DNA of 36,264 nt, taken from NCBI GenBank assembly GCA_964520785.1, contig CAZFQG010000044.1, positions 1-36,264 on the forward strand. The letters are read 5' to 3'. A program made the translations under genes and the position numbers. The notes beneath the pieces were generated by a model. The model ran no database searches. It worked only from the letters and a program-made list of their open reading frames with translations, and was not told where the DNA came from. The stretch comes from CAZFQG01 sp964520785 (GTDB taxonomy: Bacteria > Planctomycetota > Planctomycetia > Pirellulales > Thermoguttaceae). Position 1 is the first letter of the stretch, and each line of letters opens with the position of its first letter. This document shows, piece by piece, positions 1 to 8,630 of the stretch.

Positions 1-97
1 GCACAAATCGCAACACTTCTGGCCACAACGGGTTAGAGGTTTTTAACAGGCCACCGACGGGCTGGTTCTATTCGATTCGCACGGAAACCTTCTGGAT

Positions 98-2161
98 ATG
101 AATCCAGCGGCGTTGGCGATTCACGGATTCGAGGACGTGGAACAAGTTCGGCGGCATATTGACGAACTGGCCGACATCTTCGAACTTTTCGATCTCGCCG
201 GAAATCTGCTTACCACCGACCAATGGCCGATCGGCCGGGTGCTTCGCGGCGAGACCTTCAGCTCACTCGACGTCGCGGTCCGCCGGACCGATGGCGAGAG
301 GAGCTGGATCGGCTCTTACGGCGGTACCCCCGTTTATGATTCCCAGGGCCGCGTCATTTTGGCGATCCTCAGCGTCCGCGACTTCACCGACCGCCACCGC
401 GCCGAAGCGGAGCTGAAGGCGGCCCGAGTCGCCGCCGAGGCGGCGAACGTCGCCAAGAGTCAGTTCCTCGCGAACATGAGCCACGAACTCCGCACCCCAA
501 TGAACACCATTCTCGGGATGACCGACCTGGCGCTGACGGAGGACCTCTCTCCGACGGTCCGCGACTGTCTCTCAACCGCCAAGGAATCAGCCGACACCCT
601 GCTGGAGCTTCTGAACGAAATCCTCGACCTCTCCCGGATCGAAGCGGGCGGATTTGAGCTGGAAGAGACGGACTTCGATCTTCGTGAGGTCGTCGACCAG
701 GTGGTCAGCATGTTCGGCATCCGCGCCTACGAGAAGGGGATCGAATTGCTAAGCGATCTGGGCAACGTACCTTACCGGCTGGTGGGTGACCCGTTGCGCC
801 TCCGCCAGGTTCTCGCCAATCTCCTCGGCAACGCCGTCAAGTTCACGCACGAGGGAGAGATTGTCGTCAGCGCCGCCGTCGAGTCGCGCGAAGACCGTGA
901 AGTGGTCCTTGAATTCTCGGTCACCGATACCGGCATCGGCATCGCCCCGGAAGATCAACAGAGAATCCTCCAGCCCTTTTCCCAGGCCGACGCGTCCACC
1001 ACCCGCGAATACGGTGGGACCGGACTGGGGCTGACGATCAGCCAGCGCCTTGTTGAGTTGATGGGCGGACGGCTTGAGATCGAAAGCGAGCCGGGACAAG
1101 GCAGCACGTTTCGATTTACGGCGCGGGTGAGCCTCCAGGAGGAACCGGAGGAGGGAGCGCGCTCGGTCCCGGATGACCGTGGCGCACTCACCGGCCTTCG
1201 GGTACTGGTGGTCGTGGAGAACCCGACGGCGGCGCGGCTTCTGTGCGAGGTGTTCGCCCGCTGGGGTATGAGGCCGCACACCGCCCAAGACGTCCCGCGC
1301 GCCCTGGCCGCCGTTCACGACGCGGTCTCCGCAAAGCGTAAGTTCCGCCTGGTCCTCGCCAACGCGCGTCTTCCCGGCCTCGGGGGTCTGACGCTGGCCA
1401 ATTGGCTGGCGTCCGACCCCTTACTGGCGGCGCCGTTCATCCTGATGCTCCATCGTTCCGACGCGCGCGAGGCGGTGGAAGCGGTCGAACACGAAGCCTT
1501 CGACGTCGTCTTGATGGACATCCAGATGCCGGAGATGGACGGCTTCGAGGCCGCGCGGAATATCCGCCGGCTGCCGGGCACGGCAAAATCGCGCATCCCC
1601 ATCATCGCCATGACGGCGCATGCGCTGAAGGGAGACGCCGAGCGGTGCCTCGATGCCGGCATGGATGATTACGTCAGCAAGCCGATCAAAAGGAACAAGC
1701 TGATCGAGATCGTCGAAGGCGTCGCGGTGTGGTCGGGGCCGACCGGAGCGGACGCCGGCCCAGATGCGGAAAACCGTCCGCCGGAGAAAGGGAACGGTCT
1801 GCCCGAGAAAGCCGCCGGCCCCATCTATGACCTCAAGGAAGCTCTGCGATTCTGCGGTGAATATGAAATGTTCCAAGACATGGCGGGCTATCTCGTCCGG
1901 GACGGCCGGCCCTTCTTGGAGGAGATGCGGACGGCGCTGGCCGGGCGAAACGCGGGCGAAATGGCCAAAGCGGCGCACCGTCTTAAGGGAATCGTCGGCT
2001 ACCTCGGCGCCGCTCGAACCACGAGAGCGGTATCGCGCGTCGAGAAAATCGGGCGCGCCCGTGACTTGACCGGCGCGGACGAAGCACTCGCCCAGCTCGA
2101 CGAGGAACTCGCGAAACTGGAACTCGCGATTCAACCGCATCTGCGACTGGCCGACGATTAG
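98..2161 (+). CDS. Hybrid sensor histidine kinase (PAS-HisKA-HATPase-REC-HPt), 5' incomplete
   Basis: Cytoplasmic phosphorelay kinase. Order seen: the end of a PAS domain (to about residue 105), a HisKA dimerisation helix with the phospho-acceptor His129 in MSHELRTPMN, and a HATPase domain with N box (NLLGNAVKF), G1 box (DTGIGIAP) and GGTGLGL. A receiver region (about 366-530) follows, with phospho-acceptor Asp474 in VVLMDIQMPEMDG, then a C-terminal HPt domain with His627 in AHRLKG. The ATG at 98 is not the true start: the same frame is open back to base 47 and reads a typical PAS beginning (TDGLVLFDSHGNLLDMN), with an in-frame TAA at 44-46. The gene therefore begins outside the window and is either frameshifted or miscalled near 44-50. 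The receiver region looks like two receivers fused with the middle missing (see findings). No output or DNA-binding domain is present, so a separate response regulator is expected. Confidence 0.9.
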   Translation: MNPAALAIHGFEDVEQVRRHIDELADIFELFDLAGNLLTTDQWPIGRVLRGETFSSLDVAVRRTDGERSWIGSYGGTPVYDSQGRVILAILSVRDFTDRHRAEAELKAARVAAEAANVAKSQFLANMSHELRTPMNTILGMTDLALTEDLSPTVRDCLSTAKESADTLLELLNEILDLSRIEAGGFELEETDFDLREVVDQVVSMFGIRAYEKGIELLSDLGNVPYRLVGDPLRLRQVLANLLGNAVKFTHEGEIVVSAAVESREDREVVLEFSVTDTGIGIAPEDQQRILQPFSQADASTTREYGGTGLGLTISQRLVELMGGRLEIESEPGQGSTFRFTARVSLQEEPEEGARSVPDDRGALTGLRVLVVVENPTAARLLCEVFARWGMRPHTAQDVPRALAAVHDAVSAKRKFRLVLANARLPGLGGLTLANWLASDPLLAAPFILMLHRSDAREAVEAVEHEAFDVVLMDIQMPEMDGFEAARNIRRLPGTAKSRIPIIAMTAHALKGDAERCLDAGMDDYVSKPIKRNKLIEIVEGVAVWSGPTGADAGPDAENRPPEKGNGLPEKAAGPIYDLKEALRFCGEYEMFQDMAGYLVRDGRPFLEEMRTALAGRNAGEMAKAAHRLKGIVGYLGAARTTRAVSRVEKIGRARDLTGADEALAQLDEELAKLELAIQPHLRLADD

Positions 2162-2272
2162 TTCCGAGTCCTGAGTCGAGAGACATCCTGCCGCGACTGG
2201 TAGGGCCTGTTCGTCTGGGTGCAATAAACCCGGCCAGCTTTTCGGTACCCCCCAATCGGCGTGGAACCCCCC

Positions 2273-2302
2273 TTTCGTACCCACGTCAATTCGAGTTATA
2301 AT
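2273..2302 (+). promoter_or_regulatory. Putative sigma70-type promoter with consensus -10
   Basis: A perfect TATAAT at 2297-2302 has a weak -35 (TTTCGT, 2273-2278) 18 bp upstream. The ATG at 2301 lies inside this -10 box, so it is unlikely to be a start codon. This supports the ATG at 2358, preceded by GAAGGA at 2342-2347, as the start of the next gene. Confidence 0.4.
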
Positions 2303-2357
2303 GGAGCAAATCGCCACCGTTCCCATTCCAATTACCCCTGCTGAAGGAAACGACCTG

Positions 2358-4772
2358 ATGCCTTCCGTCCGATCGCCCCGAATTGCGCGCGCGTCGATCT
2401 GGTGCCTCCTTGCCGCCTCAGCCGCGATGCCCCGTTTGGCGGCCGGGGAAGCGGCCGGCGGCGATGCCTGGAGTGCCCGAATCCGGGCGGATTGGCTCCA
2501 GCAGGAGGAGCGGCTGGGACGAACCGCCGGCTCGCCGGAATCGCTTGAAGCGGCGCTCGAGCGTACCGCGCGTTTGTTCGAAGACCTCGGCTCGCTGCCG
2601 GAAATGGGCGAATTCGCCGTGGAACGGGCCAAACTGGACGAACTCGTCCGGCGGGTGGGCCGGGCGGAACGCCTCTCGGACGAAGAACGGCTCGCTCTGT
2701 ACTTCCAAGTCCGCGGGCTTACGCGCGACGTCGCCCTGCGGAATCCGCTCGTCGCCGGCAAGCCGATCCTGTTCTTGCAGTGCCGGCGGTTCATCTGCCA
2801 AATGCTCCACGAATACATCGGCTACTACTACAACTACCCGGGCGTCCATGGCGGCGGCATCTATGTTCTGGAGGAGCCGGGCCGCTCGCCGGAGGTCCGG
2901 TGCCTGACCGAGGGGAAGCTTCCCCAGGGCGCCTATACCACGCCGGCCCTCTCCTATGACGGCAAGACGATCTATTTCGCGTTTTGCCCCGTGGAGGAAC
3001 GCGCAAGGAACCCGGTCCTCAACCATAATCACGAGGGGCTGAAGAAAGACCCCTTGGGCAGTACCGGTGCCCCCTACTACGAACCGGACCGCGGCGTCTT
3101 CAGCATCTACGCCGTCGACTCGGACGGCACGAACCTGCGGCGGTTGACCGAGGGGAGCGAGGACGACATGAACCCCGTTCCTCTTCCCGACGGTGGAATC
3201 GTCTTTCTCTCCACGCGCCGAGGGGGGTTCATTCGTTGCGACAACGCCTACGAGCCGGTCCCGGCCCACACGCTGCACCGCATGAACGCGGACGGTTCCG
3301 GGATACGCACCCTCTCCTTCCACGAGACGAACGAATGGCATCCGACCGTGCTCAACGACGGCCGCATTTGCTATTGCCGTTGGGATTACGTCGACCGCAG
3401 CGCGGAGAATTTCCACGGCCTGTGGGTCTGCAACCCGGACGGGACGAATCCTCGCATCGCCGTCGGCAATTACACGCGGACGATCAACGCCTTTTACCAG
3501 CCGATGGCGATTCCGAATTCGAACAAGATCGCCTTCATCGCCGGTGCCCACCACGCCAATGTCGGCGGAGCGATCTGCCTGTTCGATCCGTCCTTGGTGG
3601 CGCTGGAGGCGGAAACCGGCCTGGATGACCTCCGGTCGGTCGAGGTCCTTACGCCGGAAATATGTTTCCCCGAGGCGCCTGGCTGGCCGGACAGCTTCTT
3701 CCACGGTCCCATGCCTCTTTCGGAGGATTACTACCTCGTCTCGTTCAGCTTCCAGAGGCTTCCCGGGATGGGTTCCGGCATGCTCGACGACGGCGATACC
3801 GGCATCTACTATTTCGACCGCTTCGGCAATTTGGAGCTGCTCTACCAGAAACCGGGCATCTGTTCGATGAACCCGATTCCGCTTGCGCCGCGGCCGGAGC
3901 CGCCGGTGGTGGCCGACCGCCGCGAGGCCGCGCTGGGGGACGAGGGGACGTTTCTCGTGGCGAACGTGAATTGGAGCCACCTGCCGATGCCGCCGGACCG
4001 CCCGATCAAGGAACTCCGTGTGTTCCAGTTATTGCCGAAATCCCGCACCCACCGCGCGAACGATCCCCGGATCGGGCATGCGAATCAGGAGACCGCGCGG
4101 ATGCTCTTGGGGACGGTGCCGGTCGAGCAGGACGGCTCCGCCCATTTCCGCGCCCCGGCACGAAAGCCGCTCTACTTCCAAGCCGTCGACGCCGACGGTC
4201 TGGCGGTCCAGACGATGCGGAGCGAGGTCTACCTCCAGCCGGGCGAAACGCTCACCTGCGTCGGCTGCCACGAACCGCTTCATTCCACGCCCCCCTCCAC
4301 TCAGCCGCTGGCCGGATTGCGCGAGCCGTCACGTTTGAAGCCGGGCCCCGAGGGAACGCTGCCGATGAGTTATCCTCTGTTGGTACAGCCGATTCTCGAC
4401 CGAAACTGCGTCTCCTGCCACGACGGCGCCGAAGGAGAAGGCAGAAGCCCCTTGATCCTCACCGCGGATCCGGCCGGCGCGTTCACTCAATCGTACGCGA
4501 GTCTCCGCGCGTACGTCCGCTGGTTCGAATACGGCCGAGACACCCTCTACGAGAACGTGTCGATCCCGGGGCGCTTGCCCGCCGCGGCCAGTCGGCTGCT
4601 CTCGATCCTGGAAGACGACATCCACGCCGACGCCGTCCGGCTCACCGACCAGGAACGCCGCAATCTCTACATTTGGCTGGATGCGAACGTCCCTTTCTAC
4701 GGGTCCTACGAAGACGGCCCGCGCCGGGCGCAATTGGAAGGGAAAGCAATCGATCCGCCGGAATTGCAGTAG
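2358..4772 (+). CDS. Secreted beta-propeller protein with two CxxCH motifs (hydrazine synthase alpha middle-domain-like)
   Basis: An 804-residue exported protein of a type frequent in planctomycetes. The N-terminus is a signal peptide (basic MPSVRSPRIARAS, then a hydrophobic stretch ending near RLAAGEA). The middle has PD40/TolB-like propeller blades, for example SYDGKTIYFAFCP, YAVDSDGTNLRRLTEG and MNADGSGIRTL. The C-terminal third carries two heme-type motifs, CVGCH (residues 634-638) and CVSCH (684-688), so it could bind c-type heme in the periplasm. Planctomycete relatives are usually labelled as having a hydrazine synthase alpha subunit middle domain; that is a fold resemblance and does not imply anammox, because no beta/gamma subunits or hydroxylamine oxidoreductase genes are nearby. 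The start at 2358 is preferred over 2301 because the latter lies in a TATAAT box. The partner and reaction are unknown. Confidence 0.85.
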   Translation: MPSVRSPRIARASIWCLLAASAAMPRLAAGEAAGGDAWSARIRADWLQQEERLGRTAGSPESLEAALERTARLFEDLGSLPEMGEFAVERAKLDELVRRVGRAERLSDEERLALYFQVRGLTRDVALRNPLVAGKPILFLQCRRFICQMLHEYIGYYYNYPGVHGGGIYVLEEPGRSPEVRCLTEGKLPQGAYTTPALSYDGKTIYFAFCPVEERARNPVLNHNHEGLKKDPLGSTGAPYYEPDRGVFSIYAVDSDGTNLRRLTEGSEDDMNPVPLPDGGIVFLSTRRGGFIRCDNAYEPVPAHTLHRMNADGSGIRTLSFHETNEWHPTVLNDGRICYCRWDYVDRSAENFHGLWVCNPDGTNPRIAVGNYTRTINAFYQPMAIPNSNKIAFIAGAHHANVGGAICLFDPSLVALEAETGLDDLRSVEVLTPEICFPEAPGWPDSFFHGPMPLSEDYYLVSFSFQRLPGMGSGMLDDGDTGIYYFDRFGNLELLYQKPGICSMNPIPLAPRPEPPVVADRREAALGDEGTFLVANVNWSHLPMPPDRPIKELRVFQLLPKSRTHRANDPRIGHANQETARMLLGTVPVEQDGSAHFRAPARKPLYFQAVDADGLAVQTMRSEVYLQPGETLTCVGCHEPLHSTPPSTQPLAGLREPSRLKPGPEGTLPMSYPLLVQPILDRNCVSCHDGAEGEGRSPLILTADPAGAFTQSYASLRAYVRWFEYGRDTLYENVSIPGRLPAAASRLLSILEDDIHADAVRLTDQERRNLYIWLDANVPFYGSYEDGPRRAQLEGKAIDPPELQ

Positions 4773-4775
4773 GGG

Positions 4776-4835
4776 CCGGCCTTGTGCCTACCCGTCCGGC
4801 CTTGTGCCCGCCCGGCCGGCCTTGTGCCTGCCCGG
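4776..4835. repeat. Three 20-bp direct tandem repeats
   Basis: Units at 4776-4795, 4796-4815 and 4816-4835 each read CCGGCCTTGTGCCNNCCCGK, with only two or three substitutions between them. They lie between the stop of the propeller gene and the start of the Tat-exported hydrolase. Each unit contains complementary GGC and GCC runs and could form a small imperfect hairpin. They resemble dispersed GC-rich intergenic repeats of the type built on a GGGCAGGCACAAGGC core. No gene is encoded. Confidence 0.8.
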
Positions 4836-4878
4836 GATAGACCGCGACAGTATCAAAGAAACAAGAAAGAAACAAGCC

Positions 4879-5793
4879 ATGAAGACTACGCGCCGGAGTT
4901 TTTTGAGATACGCGATAATCATCCCGATGGGCGCAACCGCGTCGTTGTTCCGGGGAACCCGGCTTCTCGCCGACGAAACCGGCGCGGCGCTCACCCTCTG
5001 GCAGCTTCCCGAGCAAACCCGCTCGCAGATGATGAGCTACGTGCTGGAAACCCGCGGCGGCGAGATTATCGTCATTGACGGTGGAACACGCGGCGACGCG
5101 CCCTACTTGCGGACGTTTCTCGAAAAGCTCGGAAACCACGTCGATCTCTGGATTCTCACTCACCCCCACGATGATCACGTCGACGCCGTCGTGGAAATCA
5201 TGAAGGATCCGAAGGGAATCACGGTCGACCGGTTCTACGGCTCGTTTCCTCCTCGCGATTGGATCGTCGAACACGAGAAATCGAGTGTCGGCACGATTGA
5301 CGCGTGGGAGGCCGTCGCTCAGGAGAAATCGCTCACCCTCATCGAGCCGAAATTGGGAGAGATACTCACCGTCGACGGCGTCACGATTGAATTTCTCGGC
5401 CCGAAGAATCTGGAACTCACCGGCAACGCGATCAACAACTCCAGCATCGCCTTCCTCGTTTCCACGAACAAGAGCCGCATCCTGTTTACCGGCGACTTGG
5501 GGTTGGAGGGAGGCCGCAAACTCTTGCACTCACCCCTTGGCAAGCAACTCCGTGCCGACATCGTCCAAATGGCCCACCACGGCCAGAACGGCGTCGGCAA
5601 GGACTTCTACGAAGCCGTCGCCCCCAAGCACTGCCTTTGGCCGACCCCGAGGTGGCTCTGGGACGTCGACAACGGCGGCGGAAAAGGCTCCGGTCCTTGG
5701 AAGACGTTGGAAGTCCGCCAGTGGATGCGGGATATGGGCGTAGAAACGCACACGCTCACATGGCGGGGGGAGGCGCGTTTGGAGTTGCCGTAG
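4879..5793 (+). CDS. Tat-exported metallo-beta-lactamase-fold hydrolase (ComEC-C-terminal type)
   Basis: A 304-residue protein. The N-terminus is a Tat signal, with TRRSFLRY followed by a hydrophobic segment, so it is exported folded, consistent with a metal enzyme. The MBL signature HPHDDH is at residues 95-100 (His95, His97, Asp99, His100 as metal ligands). The later ligands fit in LFTGDLG and MAHHGQNG. The arrangement is that of stand-alone relatives of the ComEC C-terminal domain. Substrate unknown; phosphoesters or nucleic acid are possible. The ATG at 4879 is chosen because it places the Tat motif at residues 4-10; the frame is open further upstream through the tandem repeat, but that part looks non-coding. 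There is only a weak purine-rich ribosome site (AAAGAAACAAG). It is co-directional with the propeller gene, about 106 bp downstream. Confidence 0.85.
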   Translation: MKTTRRSFLRYAIIIPMGATASLFRGTRLLADETGAALTLWQLPEQTRSQMMSYVLETRGGEIIVIDGGTRGDAPYLRTFLEKLGNHVDLWILTHPHDDHVDAVVEIMKDPKGITVDRFYGSFPPRDWIVEHEKSSVGTIDAWEAVAQEKSLTLIEPKLGEILTVDGVTIEFLGPKNLELTGNAINNSSIAFLVSTNKSRILFTGDLGLEGGRKLLHSPLGKQLRADIVQMAHHGQNGVGKDFYEAVAPKHCLWPTPRWLWDVDNGGGKGSGPWKTLEVRQWMRDMGVETHTLTWRGEARLELP

Positions 5794-5858
5794 GCCGATT
5801 ACGCCGCGACGCGCCTACCTGGCGCCGGCGCTATTCGAGGGCCGAGAATAGGGAGCTG

Positions 5859-8186
5859 TCAGAACCCCACGTCCGGAATCCAGCGCCCGAACCAGTAGTC
5901 TCCGTAGCGTTTGAGAGGGATGTGCGTCGGGACGGGTTTGCCTTGTTCGAGACGGCCGCGCATTTCCTCCAGATGACCCAACCGGCTGACCACCGGCCAG
6001 TAGGTCTGACGCGGGCGAAAATACGAACCGGAATGGGCCGCGGCGTACCCCCCCTCCGGAGCATAGAAACCGACCGGGTTCGGGTCCCACACCAATATCC
6101 CGCTGGCTCCGTTGGCGTAGTGTTCAAGCGCTTGGCTGAGGGTTTGCTCGGAACTGCTCTGCTTCCATCCGATCAGGACCGGGTAGAGTTCCACGCCGGT
6201 CCCCTCGGTGATTTTCCGGAACCAATCCCAGTCCAAGGGCCGGCGCGAGGCGTGGAACGCCCAGGGGAAGATGCCGATCCGGTCGACGAGCCCCGCCTTC
6301 ACCCATGCTTCGACGTCGATGCCGTGTCGTCGGTTGTCATCCCGGGTCTGAACGACGCTGGCAGAGAGCGAATATCGCCCCGGACGGCCACGCGACTTCT
6401 GCGCTTCGTCGAGCATCGCGCGGATTTCCGTCATGAAAGAGGTCAGCATTGCGCACCGCAGATCGAACAACCTTGGGTCGTCTTCGGAAACCTGTTTCGC
6501 GTCGGCAGCGTAGCGCTGCGTAAACGCCTTGCAGAACGCGTCCTCCCACAAGATCAACGGCAAGCCGCGGAAATAGATGATCTCGATGCCGTCGGGATCG
6601 TACCGGGTGACGACCTCGCGCATTACATCCACCAGGTGTTTTCGCACTTCAGGAACCGCGAAGCTCATTCGCATTACCGGCGTGCCGTCCCGGTCGTAGC
6701 ACCGCCACTCTGGGTGCGCGCGGTAGAAGTCGGAGGTGAAATAGTCTTCGAACTGGGGCGGAGCCTGCCAGCCCGCCGGGCGGATGCCGATGTGGATTTT
6801 TACACCCATGTCCCGCGCGGCTTGCACCGCCAGCTTCGTGCAGTCAATTTCCTTTGCCGCCAGAGTCTGGATGGAACGCGTCACGTATTCGTCTCCCTTG
6901 CGCGGGAAATCGTCGACATTCTCGCCGGAAATCGTGCCGAACTCCGAAGGGTAGTTCACCAGGTCGGCGCCGCCGATCTGCCAGTACCAGGTGCCGAAGT
7001 CGGTATCCCGGAACGCCTCGAAGTATTCGAGGAACTCCGACTCGGTAGTGGGGTGGTTCTCGTAGACCCAAGAGAAACCGTCGAACGTGGCGATGAGTCG
7101 CTTCGTCTCGCTCTGGCCACGGTCGCGTTCGACCTCCGCCACCTCCTCCTCGGTGAGCGGAACGAGTTTGACGTACGTAACCACGCACGGCCGGCTCGCC
7201 GGGGTTTGGCGATGGTCGGCGAACGCCTCGAAACGGCACTGTGCCAGATGGAGGTCCTTGCCGGTGAGGTCCGCGCACTTGAAGAACACCTCGTCGATGT
7301 CGTCGTGGCCGGCGGAGTAGGCCCTGGGGACGAAGGTCCGATCGCCGGTGAGCTTCAAGCGGACCGAATTCTCCTGGCCAAACGCGAAGCGGCCGACTCC
7401 CCCGAGCCCTATATAGACCGCATGCCAACCTTTGTATCCCAGAGGCAGGGTCACCTCCGGCGCATGGGTGTCCGGAAGGGCCGCGATGCACTTGCCGGCG
7501 AATTCCTCCATCTCGTACTCCAGAACCTTCCACCGCGAACGCCGTCGCATGTCGGAAAGGGCCGTCGGGGGTTGCACGCGGCTCATGTCCCCGATCAAGA
7601 TCGCGTCTTCCTTGCGCTGCCAGCGATTGATGTCGCGATAGGATTCCAGCGGAACGATCCCCAATCCGGCGACGCGCAGCTCCCCGTTGGCGAACTGCGT
7701 GGCGACGGTAACCCAAAGCTCGGAAGGCTCGAGGCCCGGTTTCGGTATGACTTGAAGCTGAAATCGACGCCGCGGCCACGTGCCGCCGGGGAGATTGACA
7801 TGGAAATGGGAGTGTTCTTCGTACGGCCGGTCCTTGTAAAGAACATGGACATACAACCTGAGATAGTCCCCCTCGCCGACTTGGATTCCATCCGCCTGGA
7901 AAAAACCGCCGAGCATAACCGGCCGCAAACCCTCCACCGGCAGTTTCTGACGCAGGTGCAGTTCCTTCCCCCGACTGTGAAGCACCACGCACTTCTCCCC
8001 CTCCGGCGAGTCGATCGCCTCGACATGAACGGCCGAGGCATCGCCCGGGGAGAGCCGCCAACCGGAGGGGACCCCGTTGGCCTCGATGCGCGTGAAATCC
8101 GCGTTGATCAGTTCCGGCTCGCCCAACGCGGTGGCGACGGGGAAAACCGCGCCAAGGGCAAACAGTACGAAGCAGGTGGTTTTCAT
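5859..8186 (-). CDS. Large secreted TIM-barrel protein, glycoside-hydrolase-like
   Basis: A 775-residue protein with a signal peptide (MKTTCFVLFALGAVFPVATA, then LGEPE). The N-terminal third is beta-rich and may be carbohydrate-binding or a sandwich domain. The second half reads like a (beta/alpha)8 barrel of the GH10-like/GHL type: KRLIATFDGFSW, VKIHIGIRPAGWQAPP, YDPDGIEIIYFRG, YSLSASVVQTRDDN and VDRIGIFPWAFH are regularly spaced candidate strands. Acidic residues at strand ends (DGIE, W-x-D-x-F) could be catalytic, but I cannot assign them. The longer frame to 8429 gives low-complexity basic sequence, while the ATG at 8186 is preceded by GAGGA and starts a clear signal peptide. It is convergent with the hydrolase at 4879, with 65 bp between. 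A polysaccharide substrate is inferred, not shown. Confidence 0.8.
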   Translation of the reverse strand: MKTTCFVLFALGAVFPVATALGEPELINADFTRIEANGVPSGWRLSPGDASAVHVEAIDSPEGEKCVVLHSRGKELHLRQKLPVEGLRPVMLGGFFQADGIQVGEGDYLRLYVHVLYKDRPYEEHSHFHVNLPGGTWPRRRFQLQVIPKPGLEPSELWVTVATQFANGELRVAGLGIVPLESYRDINRWQRKEDAILIGDMSRVQPPTALSDMRRRSRWKVLEYEMEEFAGKCIAALPDTHAPEVTLPLGYKGWHAVYIGLGGVGRFAFGQENSVRLKLTGDRTFVPRAYSAGHDDIDEVFFKCADLTGKDLHLAQCRFEAFADHRQTPASRPCVVTYVKLVPLTEEEVAEVERDRGQSETKRLIATFDGFSWVYENHPTTESEFLEYFEAFRDTDFGTWYWQIGGADLVNYPSEFGTISGENVDDFPRKGDEYVTRSIQTLAAKEIDCTKLAVQAARDMGVKIHIGIRPAGWQAPPQFEDYFTSDFYRAHPEWRCYDRDGTPVMRMSFAVPEVRKHLVDVMREVVTRYDPDGIEIIYFRGLPLILWEDAFCKAFTQRYAADAKQVSEDDPRLFDLRCAMLTSFMTEIRAMLDEAQKSRGRPGRYSLSASVVQTRDDNRRHGIDVEAWVKAGLVDRIGIFPWAFHASRRPLDWDWFRKITEGTGVELYPVLIGWKQSSSEQTLSQALEHYANGASGILVWDPNPVGFYAPEGGYAAAHSGSYFRPRQTYWPVVSRLGHLEEMRGRLEQGKPVPTHIPLKRYGDYWFGRWIPDVGF

Positions 8187-8630
8187 GGGGTGATTCCTCG
8201 TTCGCTCCGTGTGCGGCGTTGGGGGCGCTGTTCGTTTTGTCACACCAGAAACCGGATTGCGCGGCTCGCGCCGACACAAAGGGCGATGCGCCGCCAACCA
8301 CCCCCGGTATGCCGGTTCCGGTGAAAGCAACCTCCTTCTTACCGTATACGGTCGCGAGATGGCGGTCAAGTCAGTGCGATTCTTCGAATGGCGAACGTGA
8401 AAAGCGTGGCTGCTTCCGCGGCAATTCAAAGCCTTCTTGCCAGTTCGCCTATTCTTGAGAATACCGCATCCAAGTCAAACGGTCGTGCTTCGGTGAAAGT
8501 TAATACACTCGCGAATTGCCGGGAGCCTCGACCGGTTCCGTGGCGCCCAGACACGATGCCGCTACCTTAATAAACGTGAACTGAAGCGTTCCGATACTCC
8601 GGTCGTCACAGAGAGAATCATTAGCCCAAG
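8187..8630. other. Gap with no supportable gene
   Basis: This 444-bp stretch lies upstream of the minus-strand TIM-barrel gene and should contain its promoter. Short frames here give basic, low-complexity translations without recognisable domains. I see no repeat, tRNA or strong terminator in it. Confidence 0.5.

Noticed and set aside
1421..2818. A 465-codon minus-strand open frame
   Set aside because: It is antisense to the histidine kinase and the start of the propeller gene, both of which have clear family motifs. The translation is Arg/Ser-rich.
2418..3980. A 520-codon minus-strand open frame
   Set aside because: Antisense to the propeller gene in GC-rich DNA; no ribosome site or domain.
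4776..4835. CRISPR array
   Set aside because: The 20-bp units are directly abutting with no spacers, and no cas genes are near.
3662..4840. A 392-codon plus-strand frame overlapping the propeller gene
   Set aside because: Arg/Pro-rich shifted-frame translation; the true frame contains both CxxCH motifs.
2358..5793. An anammox gene cluster
   Set aside because: Only a middle-domain-like resemblance was seen; no other hydrazine synthase or hydroxylamine oxidoreductase genes are present.
5637..8324. An 895-codon open frame on the plus strand
   Set aside because: It lies antisense to the 775-residue secreted protein and reads as Arg/Val/Ala-rich sequence without a domain. The minus-strand frame has a signal peptide and barrel-like pattern.
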